Source of the DNA: Cyclina sinensis
Taxonomy: Eukaryota > Mollusca > Bivalvia > Venerida > Veneridae
NCBI GenBank assembly: GCA_012932295.1
Contig: JAAONU010000003.1
Location: forward strand, 31,234,361-31,298,360
DNA length: 64,000 bases
Direction of reading: 5' to 3'
Positions within the stretch are counted from its first letter, which is position 1. Every line of letters starts with the position of its first letter. Below are positions 35,575 to 48,100 of the stretch, one piece after another. The notes under the pieces are model-generated. The model was not told the origin of the DNA, searched no databases, and worked only from the letters and a program-made list of their open reading frames with translations. Both the position numbers and the translations under genes were made by a program.

Positions 35575-35765
35575 TGCCGGTACCGGTTGCACATATGATC
35601 GACACCCCCTGCAGATATCAGTTATTTTATATTGTGGAGAATGGTGCAAGATACAGAAAGCATCCCATTCCAGAGACACCACTGGTTCTTTTGCATGCTC
35701 AGTGTACAGCACTGATACATGGGACCTCAGTTTAACGTCTCATCCGAAAGACAAGACAGCGACCA
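35575..35765 (-). repeat. SINE family A body, head not evident
   Basis: Matches the body of the SINEs at 2738-2955 and 62727-62998. No clear tRNA-like head is seen at its upstream (higher coordinate) side, so it may be 5'-truncated. Confidence 0.7.
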
Positions 35766-37586
35766 CTGCTCAGTAGTTCTTACCTTTAAAATCTGATTAT
35801 GTCTATTATAATTCCTTGATTCCATATTAAATGATATGAACTTACTGTTGCTCAGGATTTATCGTGAACTGATAAATATCTTAATTGAGAACAGATACAG
35901 GAAGACAGTATAAAATTTCAAGAAATAATCATAAATATGCAATGTGTATAACAAATAATATAGAAGACGAATACCACTTTGTTTTTATTTGTCCCTTATA
36001 GACAACGTTAACTTAAGGAAAGTATATATTCAAAACTATTTTATGAACGACTAAGAGTCTACAAAATTATTACGTTGTTAAATAGTTACTCGTAGACAGT
36101 TAAATTTGATTTGGCTTTGAACTCTAAAGACAAGCATTTAAATTGAGACTTGAAACCCTAAACAATATTGAGTTAAGTACATGTATTTGCTTAATTTTAT
36201 CATATATTGAAAGAAACATTAATTTTACAAAAAGGAAAGCATTGAACATAATAAGTGTTTGCTGTTTTCTTTTGTATGTGTTGTGTGTAAACAATGAACT
36301 GTAAATGTACAAGTTATTGTAATAAACTTTCTTTTTATGTTTTAGTGTCTATGTCTGAAACAATCCTACTGTGTTCACAGTCCGATTGTCGGTTCGAAGA
36401 ACTGAACTCTTTCAGACAAAGATTTCGCTTGAATTAATTTCAAAACCGTTCGGTGTGTTGAAAGTAAACAACAACAGCAACATTCTTTATTCAATGATTT
36501 CATTTTTTACATTAAATAAAGAGGGATGTTTGTGCAAATAAATGATTCGAGGCTCAGTAAAGTAGGTTTACCATGTTATTAAACATTGTAATATTTCAAC
36601 GTATAACAGACATTGTAGTTCTTTAATCTTTTTCTTTCAAACAGGAATGTCATTAAGAGTTGAGTATAATATTTATTTACGGCAAGCATATTATACAAGA
36701 AAAAACCTAGCTTCAATAATAGTTATGAATCATGCTAGGACAATACATGTACAAGAAAACTATTCTTTATTTAGTTAAATTTTGATAAATTTACCTAATC
36801 ACGAATCAGTTATAGAACTAGCGCAAATAAATTGTTCTTTTTATTTTAAATGTATTTGTGCATTGTATATAGTAAGGCTTTATAAATTTTCGTCTTTTGA
36901 TAGCAACACCCGGGCATTCTAAAAGGTATTGGAATTCGTCTACCAGTTTATTTACTTACACAATTACTAGTATCACAAGCAGCGTTATGCGACTGGTGTT
37001 CTACTCCTATAACCCACGTCATATGGAAGACGGTGGTTTCTTGGTGAGCCAATATATTAATGGTATTAGTGGTGGACGGGTAGTTGAAAGATGTGGTTCA
37101 AAACCAAAATCTTTTCTGAAAATTTTGTAAAAAGAGCCATTTCTTGCATTTTTCAACCGTAGAATACCATTCGTTTACAAACAATTATGTCGGTTTTCGT
37201 TGCACAGCAAGTTTGAGCCATTTACCATTTGAAATGTATGAGTATCCCATATGTTAACCACATTCAACCAAATGTTTTTGACATGAATCTACGGGCAATT
37301 TTCTCAGTTTCATCTTCAAAACTTTTTTGCGAGTATATGCATATAATTTATTATGAGTAGACTAAGGAGGTTACTTTCTTTGGTGACTGTGTTATCAATT
37401 TGTAGGTCAACTTGTATGTTTAGTCTATTACAGTTTCTTATAAGACTATATAAAGCTCTCGTTGCTTGTTGAGCTATATGGTTTTTACCTTATTAAAAGA
37501 ATCATAGTACACCGAGATATTTATATTCACTGACAGTTTCTAACGGCGAATTTTTAAACGTAAATTTGTATATAGGTAGTCTCCCT

Positions 37587-37589
<3 letters not shown>

Positions 37590-37627
<38 letters not shown>
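37590..37627. repeat. (GA)n microsatellite
   Basis: A near-perfect GA run. A TC-rich stretch at 37710-37740 faces it. Confidence 0.95.
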
Positions 37628-37630
<3 letters not shown>

Positions 37631-37839
37631 GAACAAACAAACTTTTGAAAGTTTCCATGCGTCACAATTTTTACAATCCCACTAGCTGTTTATTTAACAC
37701 AGTTTTTTGTACTCCCTCTTTCTCTCTCTCTCTTTCTCTGCAAGTTTACAATCAATTTCATCAGACATATGTTATTCAAAAGCATCCTCATTCTAGGTTA
37801 ATATTGTAGATTCGTTTGTTACCCGGAAAAAAATCCACC

Positions 37840-37960
37840 TGCCCGAGCTGAGTTTGAATTCGGGTATCTTCGATTACTAAGCGGACACTCTACCACGTCC
37901 CCCATAAAAGCTAGCAGATAGGCAAGGGAGTAGAAGTGCGGTATTATACCTCTGCTATAC
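37840..37960 (-). repeat. tRNA-like SINE fragment (family D)
   Basis: The minus-strand head has GTGGTAGAGTGTCCGC (A-box-like) and a B-box-like GAATTCAAACTC. The adjacent 34 bases at 37925-37958 match the window start. Confidence 0.55.
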
Positions 37961-39249
37961 GTTTTTATCAAAATCAACATAAAACAATTTAGAAGTCTTC
38001 TGTGTTAACTCCAGTCTGACATTCTTTTCTTTCATTCAAAATTTTCCAGTTTTTTTGGGGTCACTTATTTTTTTCTAATCTTTTTAAATAAACGTAAAGT
38101 ATCTCTGTTATGTTTGCTTGTCACGTTTTATTTTTATAAATACTTTGCTCTTTGAAATCTTTTCTTAGCCTGTTACCAGGGCCTTAATTGAGAATTAAGG
38201 CCCTGCTGTTACATTCTCGACCAGACCAGGGTGTTTAGTTTCCATTATGTTTGTTATTATGATTGGGAATTTCATTAGAAGCAAAAGTGTCTTTGAACGT
38301 GTTTTGAAATAGTGTAGCAATGCTTTGAATAATTTCACCCACATTTCCAGGTTAAAATTTCTATTGCCTTCACAATTACTTAGTTTGTGGGTGAAAGCAT
38401 GAATGCATGCTGAAAAAAAACTTTCATCCATTTTCAGGCCTAAACTAGAATTGTACAGTATAAAAATAATTCGTTGCATAAATACAAAGTACACCTGCCA
38501 GTCTTCGGTGCACAACATGATTTTTGCAACTCTACAGATTTCTTATTGAAAAAGGCCATTTTACCTCTCAAGCGACGAGTTGTTGACAAAAAAGTGGTTC
38601 GCGAGAGAGCATAAAATAGGTGCGCGATGACGTAGTATCCTACGTTTGATAATCTTATGATTTAAAATTTGCGTAAAATTATTTCCTTTTTACTATCCCA
38701 ACACAACTACTGTACTGACCTTCTAACTGCTGTCGTGAAGAGAGCAATTTATAGACAGCCTGTGAATCAACACAATTATGAAAATTCTACTTCACAAGAT
38801 TATCACGGTAAAAGAGGAGATTTCACGTGCGCAAAGACTTATGATAGAAGTTTTAAGGCAAGTATAAGTTCTTCCCAGTCTCTCCGACATACTGCGTAAT
38901 TATTGCTAACAATTTGTCATCAAAATGTTAATTTGCTGCGGTCATATTGTGAAACCTGTTTAATGTACCTTACGCTTCATAAACATATGTGGAATTAGGC
39001 ACACAATGATTCAAATTTGTCCTTAAAAGTCATTTATTTCCCAAAATCCCCGTATCCTCAATTTAGCATGCTATAGGCTTAAAATCTCAGGGTGCAAAGT
39101 CGTTGATCTCTGATCTTGGTTGTTGCCTTAACAAAGACCTGATTTTCTTTATGACATTTTGCATCAGACATTTATACAACGGGGACCATTTTGAAACCAA
39201 TTCCCAGACATAATATCTGTCTGTAGTCTGTTTACACCCGCCGTAGAGT

Positions 39250-39360
39250 GATATTCACAATGTAAAAATTCACCGCACCGTTACATCCGGGCACTACGAA
39301 TCAACATGGCGGATAAAATGCCGATTTTCCAAATATCGTCGAAACTGTGCAGATAAAACG
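39250..39360 (+). promoter_or_regulatory. Candidate PHRF1 promoter and first non-coding exon
   Basis: A locally CpG-containing stretch with CAACATGGCGG (a YY1-like element, ATG at 39306) lies about 2.9 kb upstream of the PHRF1 start codon. The frame from 39306 closes after 15 codons, so it is a possible uORF or simply the YY1-type initiator. PHRF1's first coding exon begins with its own acceptor (TAATTTCAG, ending 42160), so a separate 5' exon must exist. Placing it here is inference. Confidence 0.35.
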
Positions 39361-39844
39361 TAAAAATGCTTGCCGTATCCGGTAGCTTTCTACTTTGAAT
39401 ACATTCTCAACAATTCAGACGTAGTTTTGCCATCATATAAGTAATTAACAAAAGAGAAAACAGTCACATTGTTATTTTCTTGCTAGCAGAAATGCGCTAG
39501 TGGCTAGAAAATTGTTGGGTTAGTAGGGTAAGATTACACAGTTGAAATACCAGTTCGGGCACTTAACAGAACGTAACAGCCTAAGTTACAGACAAACATT
39601 AGCGAACCAAATTGGGCCAAACTGTTAAAGGAAAACGTGCCATTTTAAATTGAACAGTTGTAAATCAGAATCCAGAGATGTCTTGAAAAGAGATATAGAA
39701 TGCATCATTTTCTTACCTTTTGTAGTACTTTTAAGAAGTGTTTCTTAATTGAAAACTTGGAAACCAGAAATATATGCAGGATGAATGTAGGGCTGTCATT
39801 GAATGAAAATTGTGTAAAGATATATCAGAGTGCTAGTATCGACG

Positions 39845-40078
39845 ATATATCAAGTTCAAGTTCATCTTTTTACTGCCAGCAGTCAATATTGACACCACTA
39901 GGCTGGCAAGTTCTTGCAACTTATATGATGACTGCTTCCTGGAATCATTCCAGTACTCGTGCTGGAAGTGAGGGATATAGAATGTCACTTGAGACTCACT
40001 TCCGGTGGGATTCGTACCAGCAACCTCTGGATTGGGAGTCTGGCGCTCTAACCCCTTGACCACCGCTCCTCCTATCAA
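39845..40078 (-). repeat. tRNA-derived SINE (family B)
   Basis: The minus-strand head (about 40078-40000) has an A-box-like TGGTCAAGGGGTTAGAGC and a B-box-like TACGAATCCCACC. Its body is shared with 46079-46268 (plus) and its tail ends in short TTGAAC-type repeats near 39855. The frames at 39700-40059 and 39833-40078 come from it. Confidence 0.8.
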
Positions 40079-40094
40079 GTTTGATATTATTTAT

Positions 40095-41106
40095 CAGGGC
40101 TAGCTCTGGGTCAAAATTTGCTTGAGCCAAATATATTTTCGACGCGGAAAAGGGGGTGGGTGCGGGAGGGGGAGTACCCCCTCCTGCGTCGAAATTTTTT
40201 TGAATTTTCATTGGTAAATGGTGCTCTCTGAGGCACTTTGAACCATTATGCTCTTTGATTATCAGACGAGTAAAATGACTCAGATTAAAACAATTGGTGT
40301 TTTCCTACTAAAAAATAAGCACAAATCAATATAAATAAAATTATTTATTTATCATAATATTTTTATGGACTGTAACAAAACAAAGTACATGATATTTACA
40401 TATGATACAAGCTAATGCAGAGCAACAAGAATTGAGGATCATATGTTAACCAAGAATTGCCATTTTTCCAAGTACATGTGTCTTAAAAATTTTTTAGATG
40501 TGTTTGATTTCATTTTTTTAGGAGTTGAAGTTTACGTCTTGGTGCCATTTTTGATTTTTTGCATAAATTTATTTTATGCCTATCTGATTAGCCTCCGTAA
40601 AAATTCAGTATACCTTTGTACATTTACTCAAAAAATACCTTTCATAATTACCTTTACTGACAATGAAAATCAAAAGAAACTTATCGAAAACGTGTGAAAG
40701 AATTTATTCCAGTTGCTACCAAACATTTCCACTTAATCCCATCAACCGCATTATTTATCCTTTAAAAAGTTAGTGCCGACGATGATCACTTGACTGAGCC
40801 GCTTGACGAACAACTTGACACATATTTAATCTGTTTATTGTCACAAACTGACACTCGCATGCATATTACCGGATATTACAACACGTGGACCGTGTCTAAT
40901 GATTTATTACTAGTTTACCGCTACTGATATCGGAAAACCGGTCAACCGCCTCGATCTGAGCTAAACATTCTATTTTTTGACTCGGGGATTTCCCAAAATG
41001 TCGGAAGTCATACTTTTAGCGTGTTTTCGCCAATCTTAATTTTTTTGAGCCAATTTTCGCAATTTGGAGCCATTGGCACCGTTGGCGAACACCAGCGCGA
41101 GCCCTG
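40095..41106. mobile_element. Non-autonomous hAT-like element
   Basis: Ends CAGGGCTAGCTCTGG (40095 onward) and the complement of CAGGGCTCGCGCTGG (ending 41106) are flanked by TTTAT on both sides (40090-40094 and 41107-41111). Both ends also carry GAGCCAA. CAGGG-type ends are common in hAT elements. The classical duplication is 8 bp, so the 5-bp match either reflects a group with shorter duplications or is partly decayed. There is no transposase; the interior frame 40443-40697 is unrecognised. Confidence 0.65.
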
Positions 41107-42193
41107 TTTATAAAAAAATATTATATAAAAACTGTCATCATCATGTTGATTATTCTTGTTTTAGGTATCAAAAATACAACTCTACAACAGACTTCAGCTA
41201 CATACCCTGTACATCTGAATTTTTTTAAACCTTACTAGTATATTTTAATAAAAATATCTGTAGATTAAACTTTTCATACATTATACATTTATTATGAAGC
41301 ACATTAAAATATGAGTCTCTAAGAATGTGCAAAGCTTTGTTTTTCTTTTTTGACTTTATTACATTAATATAATCATCATTTTGCACTTAAACTGTCAAAT
41401 AGATTTCAACAGATAAAGTACATGGCAACAATTTTGTATATGTATGACATCGAGGCATGTTAAATGTGAGTAGTATCAGATTCCATATCATTCTCTGAAT
41501 TGTTAAGGGGTCAAAAGTTACATTTTAGAAACAATTATTATGGCTGCCACTATTGCTATTTGAGGAAGAATGTCAGTGGCAAATGATCAATGAAAAATAC
41601 ATGAATATGTTAATTTAGAGTTAGTGTTTTATTTCTTTTATTGCTACGTGAGATTCTAGATTGAACATATATTCCAAATAGGGAATCAGTATCAAATTTA
41701 CTTTTCATTATTATTGTGATTTTTTTGATAACGGCCCTAGTTAAATGTAGAAATGTTGTCTCTCACAAAAAAGCTGGGATTTTAGAAAAAAAATACTCTA
41801 TCTTATGTACAAATTGGTTGTGGTCATGTTGCAACATGTTTATGACACTATTTCATTCACTTTGTCACTCACTCTCTGAAAATAGGGCAAATTGATTACT
41901 TGAAAACAATTGCAGAATTTGGTTCTATGTTTGGTAAGGCATTAATGATGGCCAAGATGTTTGGTGTCAATCTGTGGATTAGAAATGTTAATATAAGGAT
42001 GGCCAAAGAATGATGAATGTAAAAATAACCACAACCAGAATTTAGGAAAAATAGTAAAAATTAAATAAAATTAAACATAATACTTAAAATATTGCATTGC
42101 TAAATAGTTATGCTGAGAAATACATTTAATAGGGTGACATATTGTAACATGTAATTTCAGATTAAAAACTTGAAGCATCAGTGAAATATTGCA

Positions 42194-45100
42194 ATGGAGA
42201 ATCCAGATGATGAGCAGGGTTTTCCTAAGCAGGAAGAAAAGTTAGAGGAAGATGCTGGTTCAGAACTCGATGAAGTCTCTGATGAAGATGATGAGGAGGA
42301 AGATGATGAGGATGATGATGAAGGTAGACTTTTGAAATTTTGGCACTATAGAAACAATATTGAACTTCGAAACAATAAATATTATGTTATAGTTTTGCTG
42401 TGTTTCAGAGATTACCATCAAACCTTTAACAGTGAACATTTCTTGTAGAGGTTATGGCAAAGACACACTTTCCATATAAAAAACACTGGATTAAACATTC
42501 CATTGATATGTGATTTTGCTTATGATCTTTGAAAGAATAGTATACCACACATATTGCATTTAAGTAGGAAAGGCCTGTCAGTAAACAAGTGTTGCTTGAT
42601 ATTTTCCACTGCAATATGCTTTACATTTCATACTTAGGTCGCATTTAATGTAGAATATAATAATGTTTTTCAGATTGGGGATCAGATGAAAATGGAGATG
42701 ATGGTGAGCCAGAAGAAGAAGAAGAAGATGATGATGATGATGATGAAAATGATGAAGAAGAAGAAGATGATGATGATGAAGATGCAGTATTAGTAGCTAG
42801 TGATAGTGATGGGGAGCCATCAGAGAGGTGTCCTATATGCTTGAACAGATTTACTGATCAGGATATTGGTACACCAGAGTCCTGTGACCATGTTTTTTGT
42901 CTGGAGTGTATACAGGAGTGGTCAAGGGTGAGTTGGAAGCTTCACAGTTGCATTTTTCCCATTCATGCAGATATAAAAGTTTGTGATATATATGTATACC
43001 CTAAGCTGACCTAGATTACTATGCTTCACACTTGCATTTTTCCCATTCATGCAGATATAAAAGTTTGTGATATATATGTATACCCTAAGCTGACCTAAAT
43101 TACTATGCTCATTTGCAAAGTGTAGAAACAATATATAAGTTTATTTTGGCCTAAGTCATTACATAAAGGCTATGTTATGATTTTCTTGTGTGGAAAACTG
43201 CTTAAACAAAAAGTTTTTTTTTCAGAGATATTGCACTTGACTAATTTGAAGTCTTACGATTAGTTGTAGACTTTCAGTTACCATCAAGCCACTGAATTCT
43301 TCTGGATTCTCAGAACATCATGTCCAGTTTTAAGCATCTTCCATATAACTGCTCTGTGAATTTGTTCTTGAGCTGTTTTAAAAAAATAATTAATTTACTT
43401 TTGTGTTTTTAGAATGTCAACACATGCCCAGCGGATAGGCAGGTGTTTAGGTTAATATTATGCAAGCATGGAGTGGATGATGTCATTTATAAGAAGGTGA
43501 GTTCAGTTGTGTTTTACTGTTAAATGGAGTCCTGTGCATATAGGTGAGAAAACAACACACTTCATATTTTCTTTAAAAAAAAAGAAGAAATATCTTTGCA
43601 AAACTTGAAGTGTCATAAATAGTCACTCAGATTATGATTAATCACTTACCTTTGATTGCTAGGCTTTCTTGTTTCCTTCCTCTGTTGACAAACAAAAGCT
43701 TACTCCTCACGTATTAAGGAAAAATGAATGTTTCATAGCAAAGTCCAACATTGAAGGATTATTTTCATGTTATTTTGTATATATTAGAAGTAAGAACTTA
43801 TATTATTAAAGTTTATCATATAGCTTACGTAATAATGATTCTGATATTTTAGTTACCGGTTGAAGACACCAACAAACAAGCAGAGGAGGAGGAGGTAGAG
43901 GAGGAGCCTACATACTGTGAGGTGTGTCATCAGTGTGACAGAGAGGACCGCCTACTTCTGTGTGATGGGTGTGATATGGGCTACCATCTGGATTGTTTGA
44001 CTCCTCCCTTAAGTGAAGTACCTGTAGAGGAGTGGTTCTGTCCAAGTTGTGCTAGAAGAGAAGGTATTGTGGCATCATGGTTGAAGAAATATACAGTTAT
44101 TAGCGATTATGGCTCTCCACTTCATTCCTTAGAATCAGTGTATTTTCGGTTTTAAGTTGTATCAGACTGCTAGTCAGTAACTAACAGTATTCTAGACTCA
44201 AGTTCACTATATGAAGACAAGAAAATTAGAAGTCTGTTGCAGTTATGTCCAGAGCTGTTTTGTCACTTAATTAATTTCATTTTATGCAAAAAATATTATT
44301 TCAATCATACATCATTTGCCTGCTTTTACAGTTTTAAAAAGAAGCAGCAAAATTGAACTTTGCCCTACCCTCAAAACATTTTTCATATATTTTTTTTTGG
44401 ATGTGTTGAAGCTTTGTCACAGTTCCACAGTTTAATTTTCTTGTATAATCTGTGTCTATAGGAATGTCTGCACAGTCTGATGCAGACTATGTACCACACG
44501 CAGTGTCCAGATATCGGCGACAAATTCCTCGTACGCTTGTTATGGAACGTGTTCGCAGTGCAATAGAAGAAAGGAGAGTGAGACGTACACAGAACATGCG
44601 TAGATTGCTCTCATCTGACGAGGTTTGTATCGATGGTCATTACAAAAGTACCAGTAATTAAGTTTTACATAATTTTTCTCTTGTTATATTTCCTTTGTGC
44701 CTGTTTGGGATTCTGTAAAGGAAGGGTGATGGAAAGTATTAAAATGTTAAGAGCATGAGACTGTAACATCTGCCTAGCTTTATAATGAGTTCTGCCTGAC
44801 TTTGAAATAACTTATTTCCTTTTCTCTAGTGTTTGCTTCTCTTGAGCATTGCACAAAGAGTGATGTTGATTAAACTTAACTCATTGATAGAGGACATTAA
44901 GCAGATGTCATACACCTTCATACATGTTTCATTTGATAGTCCCATCCCCATAGGTGGCTTTCACAACATGCTGCCCATGTGCATTCTTGTTATTTGAAGC
45001 TGTCTCTGGTTTAGTGCCATATCCTTAAGTTTGATAAAAATACGCTTGCATACACATTTCTACAGTGTGCATTGAAAATTCATCATTGAAGTTAATGGTG

Positions 45101-48100
45101 TTTGAAAAAAAGTTCATTTATAGGTAATTAAATTGGTTTATTGTCATCGGCATGTTCAGAATCTTGGGGATGTTGTAAGCAGTGCACTTGTAATAGTTCA
45201 GTAAATGTTGTTTTTTTTTTCAGGAAGAGGAGGAGGTGGTCGAGCCAGCAGCTTCCTCAGCAGTATCCACACCTGCAGCATCTACATCTAGTCCTAGTAA
45301 AAAATCACCTGCCAAGAAAACTACCATAAGAAGAACAACAAGAAAATATAGCAAAAAAACGAAAAGAAAAACAGGTAGAAAGAGAAAAAGAAGAAAGACA
45401 CCTAAGAAAAGAAAAGTAACCAAGAAGACAAGAAGAATATACAGAAAAGGAAAAAAGGGAAAGAAAGCTAAGGTACTAGTTGAATTGATTTTATGACAAA
45501 ATACAATAGTCTTGATTTATTTAAATAGGATAACATACTTAGTCAAGAAATATCAGCTACTCATTGTCATTTGAGGAAAGTGCGTTTCTGTGCACCTTAA
45601 GCGGAGTGATCTAAGCAGGTATTATTAGCAAGTAGATTATTCACATTGAAGTTATGATTGTTTTCTTGTCTGACATTCTTCATTCTTATCAGTTATAGTT
45701 ACACATACTGTTGTATTAATTCAGTTTTAGCTGAATTAGTAAGAATATTTGCCTTGAATTTTGCAGAGGCTGGCTCGTACTGCAAGACCAGTTGCAGTCA
45801 CAACTGTGAAGACCCGTATTGCTGGAGCTCTGGGATTGACCAACCCTCCACCAGGGCGTACCATACCTCTGCAAAAACTGAAGCAAGAGAAAACCTTGGA
45901 CATGAGGAGGACAGATATTGGGGCAGCCTCATTGTCTATATTTGGAAGCAGAGATGAAATTATTCACTTTGAAGAGTAAGATAAGACCTTTGGTGTTTGC
46001 CATCTGTAGATGTTATTACTGTATAAGGGAGTAGTGTATCTCCCATCTTGTCTTGTAAATGAACATAAGCAATGGTCAAGGGGTTAGAGCACCAGACTCC
46101 TGATCTCTAAGTCACTGGTTTGAACCTCACCAGAAATGAGAGTCTTCTGTGACATTTCCCATTCAACTCTGGGAGAAAGTACTGGTTTGAACCCAGGAAG
46201 CAATCATCCTGTGGGATAAATCTAGGTTGCAAGAACTTGTTTCCCAGTCAAAAATGTAAAATAAATAAGTTTTTAAAATGAACATATTGTCCTGTATTTG
46301 GACAAAAGAGCAGTTAATCTAACTTACTTGAAACAGACAAATGTGTATAAGTATTTGTTGTACATTCATGTAGCTGATTTACAAAAAAGCACATCATAGT
46401 AAAACTTCTGTTAGAATGTGTTAAGCAAATGGACAGAAATCTAAAAATGAGAGACATCACATCTGTTTTTTGTTTCTTTACTCGGTCATACAGTTCTGAA
46501 CTTTAATGTTTGGCACAAGAATTACTCTACAGTGAATTTAAGTTACTTCCCCTTTGTAACAGATTACCTGTGTTTGTTATTGGAACAACTGAAAACATAA
46601 TTATGTACATGTAGCAACATCATTTAGTATACTTTTGGTCACATAACATCTTCAAGTTCCTTTGTATATTTAGAGTATTAGATTTAATAGAAATCTTTAA
46701 AGAATTGTTTGTTAAACAAAAAAAACAACTCTTTTCTGTTTTTTGTTTAAGTGAACAAGCAGAGCCTGTTCCTAGTAGTCAGTCCTCTGGAGAACCAGCA
46801 GCAACAAGAAAGTACTCCAGACTTGCTCTTTCATCCTGCCAGCCCATAGGCAGAGTGCCAACAGTGTAAGTTCATTTTCATACACATCAAGGCAGTGTCA
46901 TACATGTAGGTTTGAATTGATTATTGTAGAATTTAAGTACAGAGGTGTATACTCATTGTCAGAGTATTTTGGTTTCTTTGCTGTCTGTGAACTTAGTATG
47001 CATTTTCTTTAGGAATTTACATGGAAAGTTTCCTAGAAAAATGTATTTTGATATCCAGCCAACATACGTTTTTGTAACTGAAATGCTGATTAAAGGCCTT
47101 AATAAAACATGACTTCATGCAGCCATTTGTATTGTAATATTAAACACAAGTTATGTGTTTAATACTTTATTGAAATACTGAATAAGGGCCATAATAAAAG
47201 AAGACTTTATGTGCCCACTTGTCTTGTAAGGTATCACAAGTTTTGTTTGATACTGTATTGAATTAGCATAAAACACAGGACTATGATAAGAATTATGTTA
47301 TTAATGTTAAAAAAGGCCTGATTCAAACAGGCAGAGTGTTAAAAAGTAAACTTCTGAAGGGGATTGGTTCATTATGAAAGGGCTTCTCCAGAGTGGGATA
47401 TACGTTTTATTGGAATGGCCTTTAGATGTGAAAATGTGTTTAATATTGATTTGAAAATACATGTTTATTATTTAGTAGTACAGCAGAATATACCCTACAG
47501 TTATTAAAGTTTTGCTGTCTTCATGTTGCAGACCATTAGTTAGTGGGAAAAAGAAGATAGTTATCAAGACATCTACAGGAGCATCAGATGGGGGTGTTGA
47601 TCTGCTTGGTTCTATAATGCATGATCAGAGTAAACTTCACATGAGCAGCAAAAATGTCACCATTCACAGAGATGGTTTGTAGAGTTCCATTGTCGTCAGT
47701 AAAGGCTGCATCTCAAAATTAGAGTTGTTAACATTGTAGATGTTGTCTTTGAATTAAATCAAACATCTTACGGCACTTTCGTCACAGCACTTATCAATAA
47801 GAAGTTTTTATTTCCACCACTTCTTGTCAATTTATGAGTGAAAGAACAACTGTTTCTAAACAAGGCTGCCTTATAAGAGCGAGAAGTAAGAGGTCCAAAG
47901 TAGTGTGTTTAATAGTTTGCAGTTGTAATTATAAAATGACCATGGTCGTGTTCATACTTCCAAATACATTGCATGTAAAAAAAAATTGAGACAAGTCATA
48001 TATTGATTATTCTAAAAATGTGTATTTTCTCAGCAGTTGCATGTGGTTAATATTTTGGAGTGTTTGCTTTCTTTGACTGCTTGATGCTAGGATAAATTAT

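Larger units (their letters stand above)
29910..39200. other. Large intergenic region between the paralogue and PHRF1
   Basis: No coding exon can be supported over about 9 kb. It holds SINE fragments (30640-30700, 35400-35765 and 37840-37960), a G-rich tract (33105-33240), an AG microsatellite (37590-37627), a perfect palindrome (38177-38205) and otherwise AT-rich sequence. Confidence 0.55.

Noticed and set aside
35486..35776. 96-codon plus-strand frame
   Set aside because: It lies wholly within two SINE copies.
39306..39353. Short coding start ATGGCGGATAAAATG as the PHRF1 N-terminus
   Set aside because: The frame stops after 15 codons, and PHRF1 has its own ATG in the exon at 42161-42323.
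45220..45423. Minus-strand hydrophobic frame as a membrane protein
   Set aside because: It is the complement of the Lys/Arg-rich PHRF1 exon at 45224-45472.
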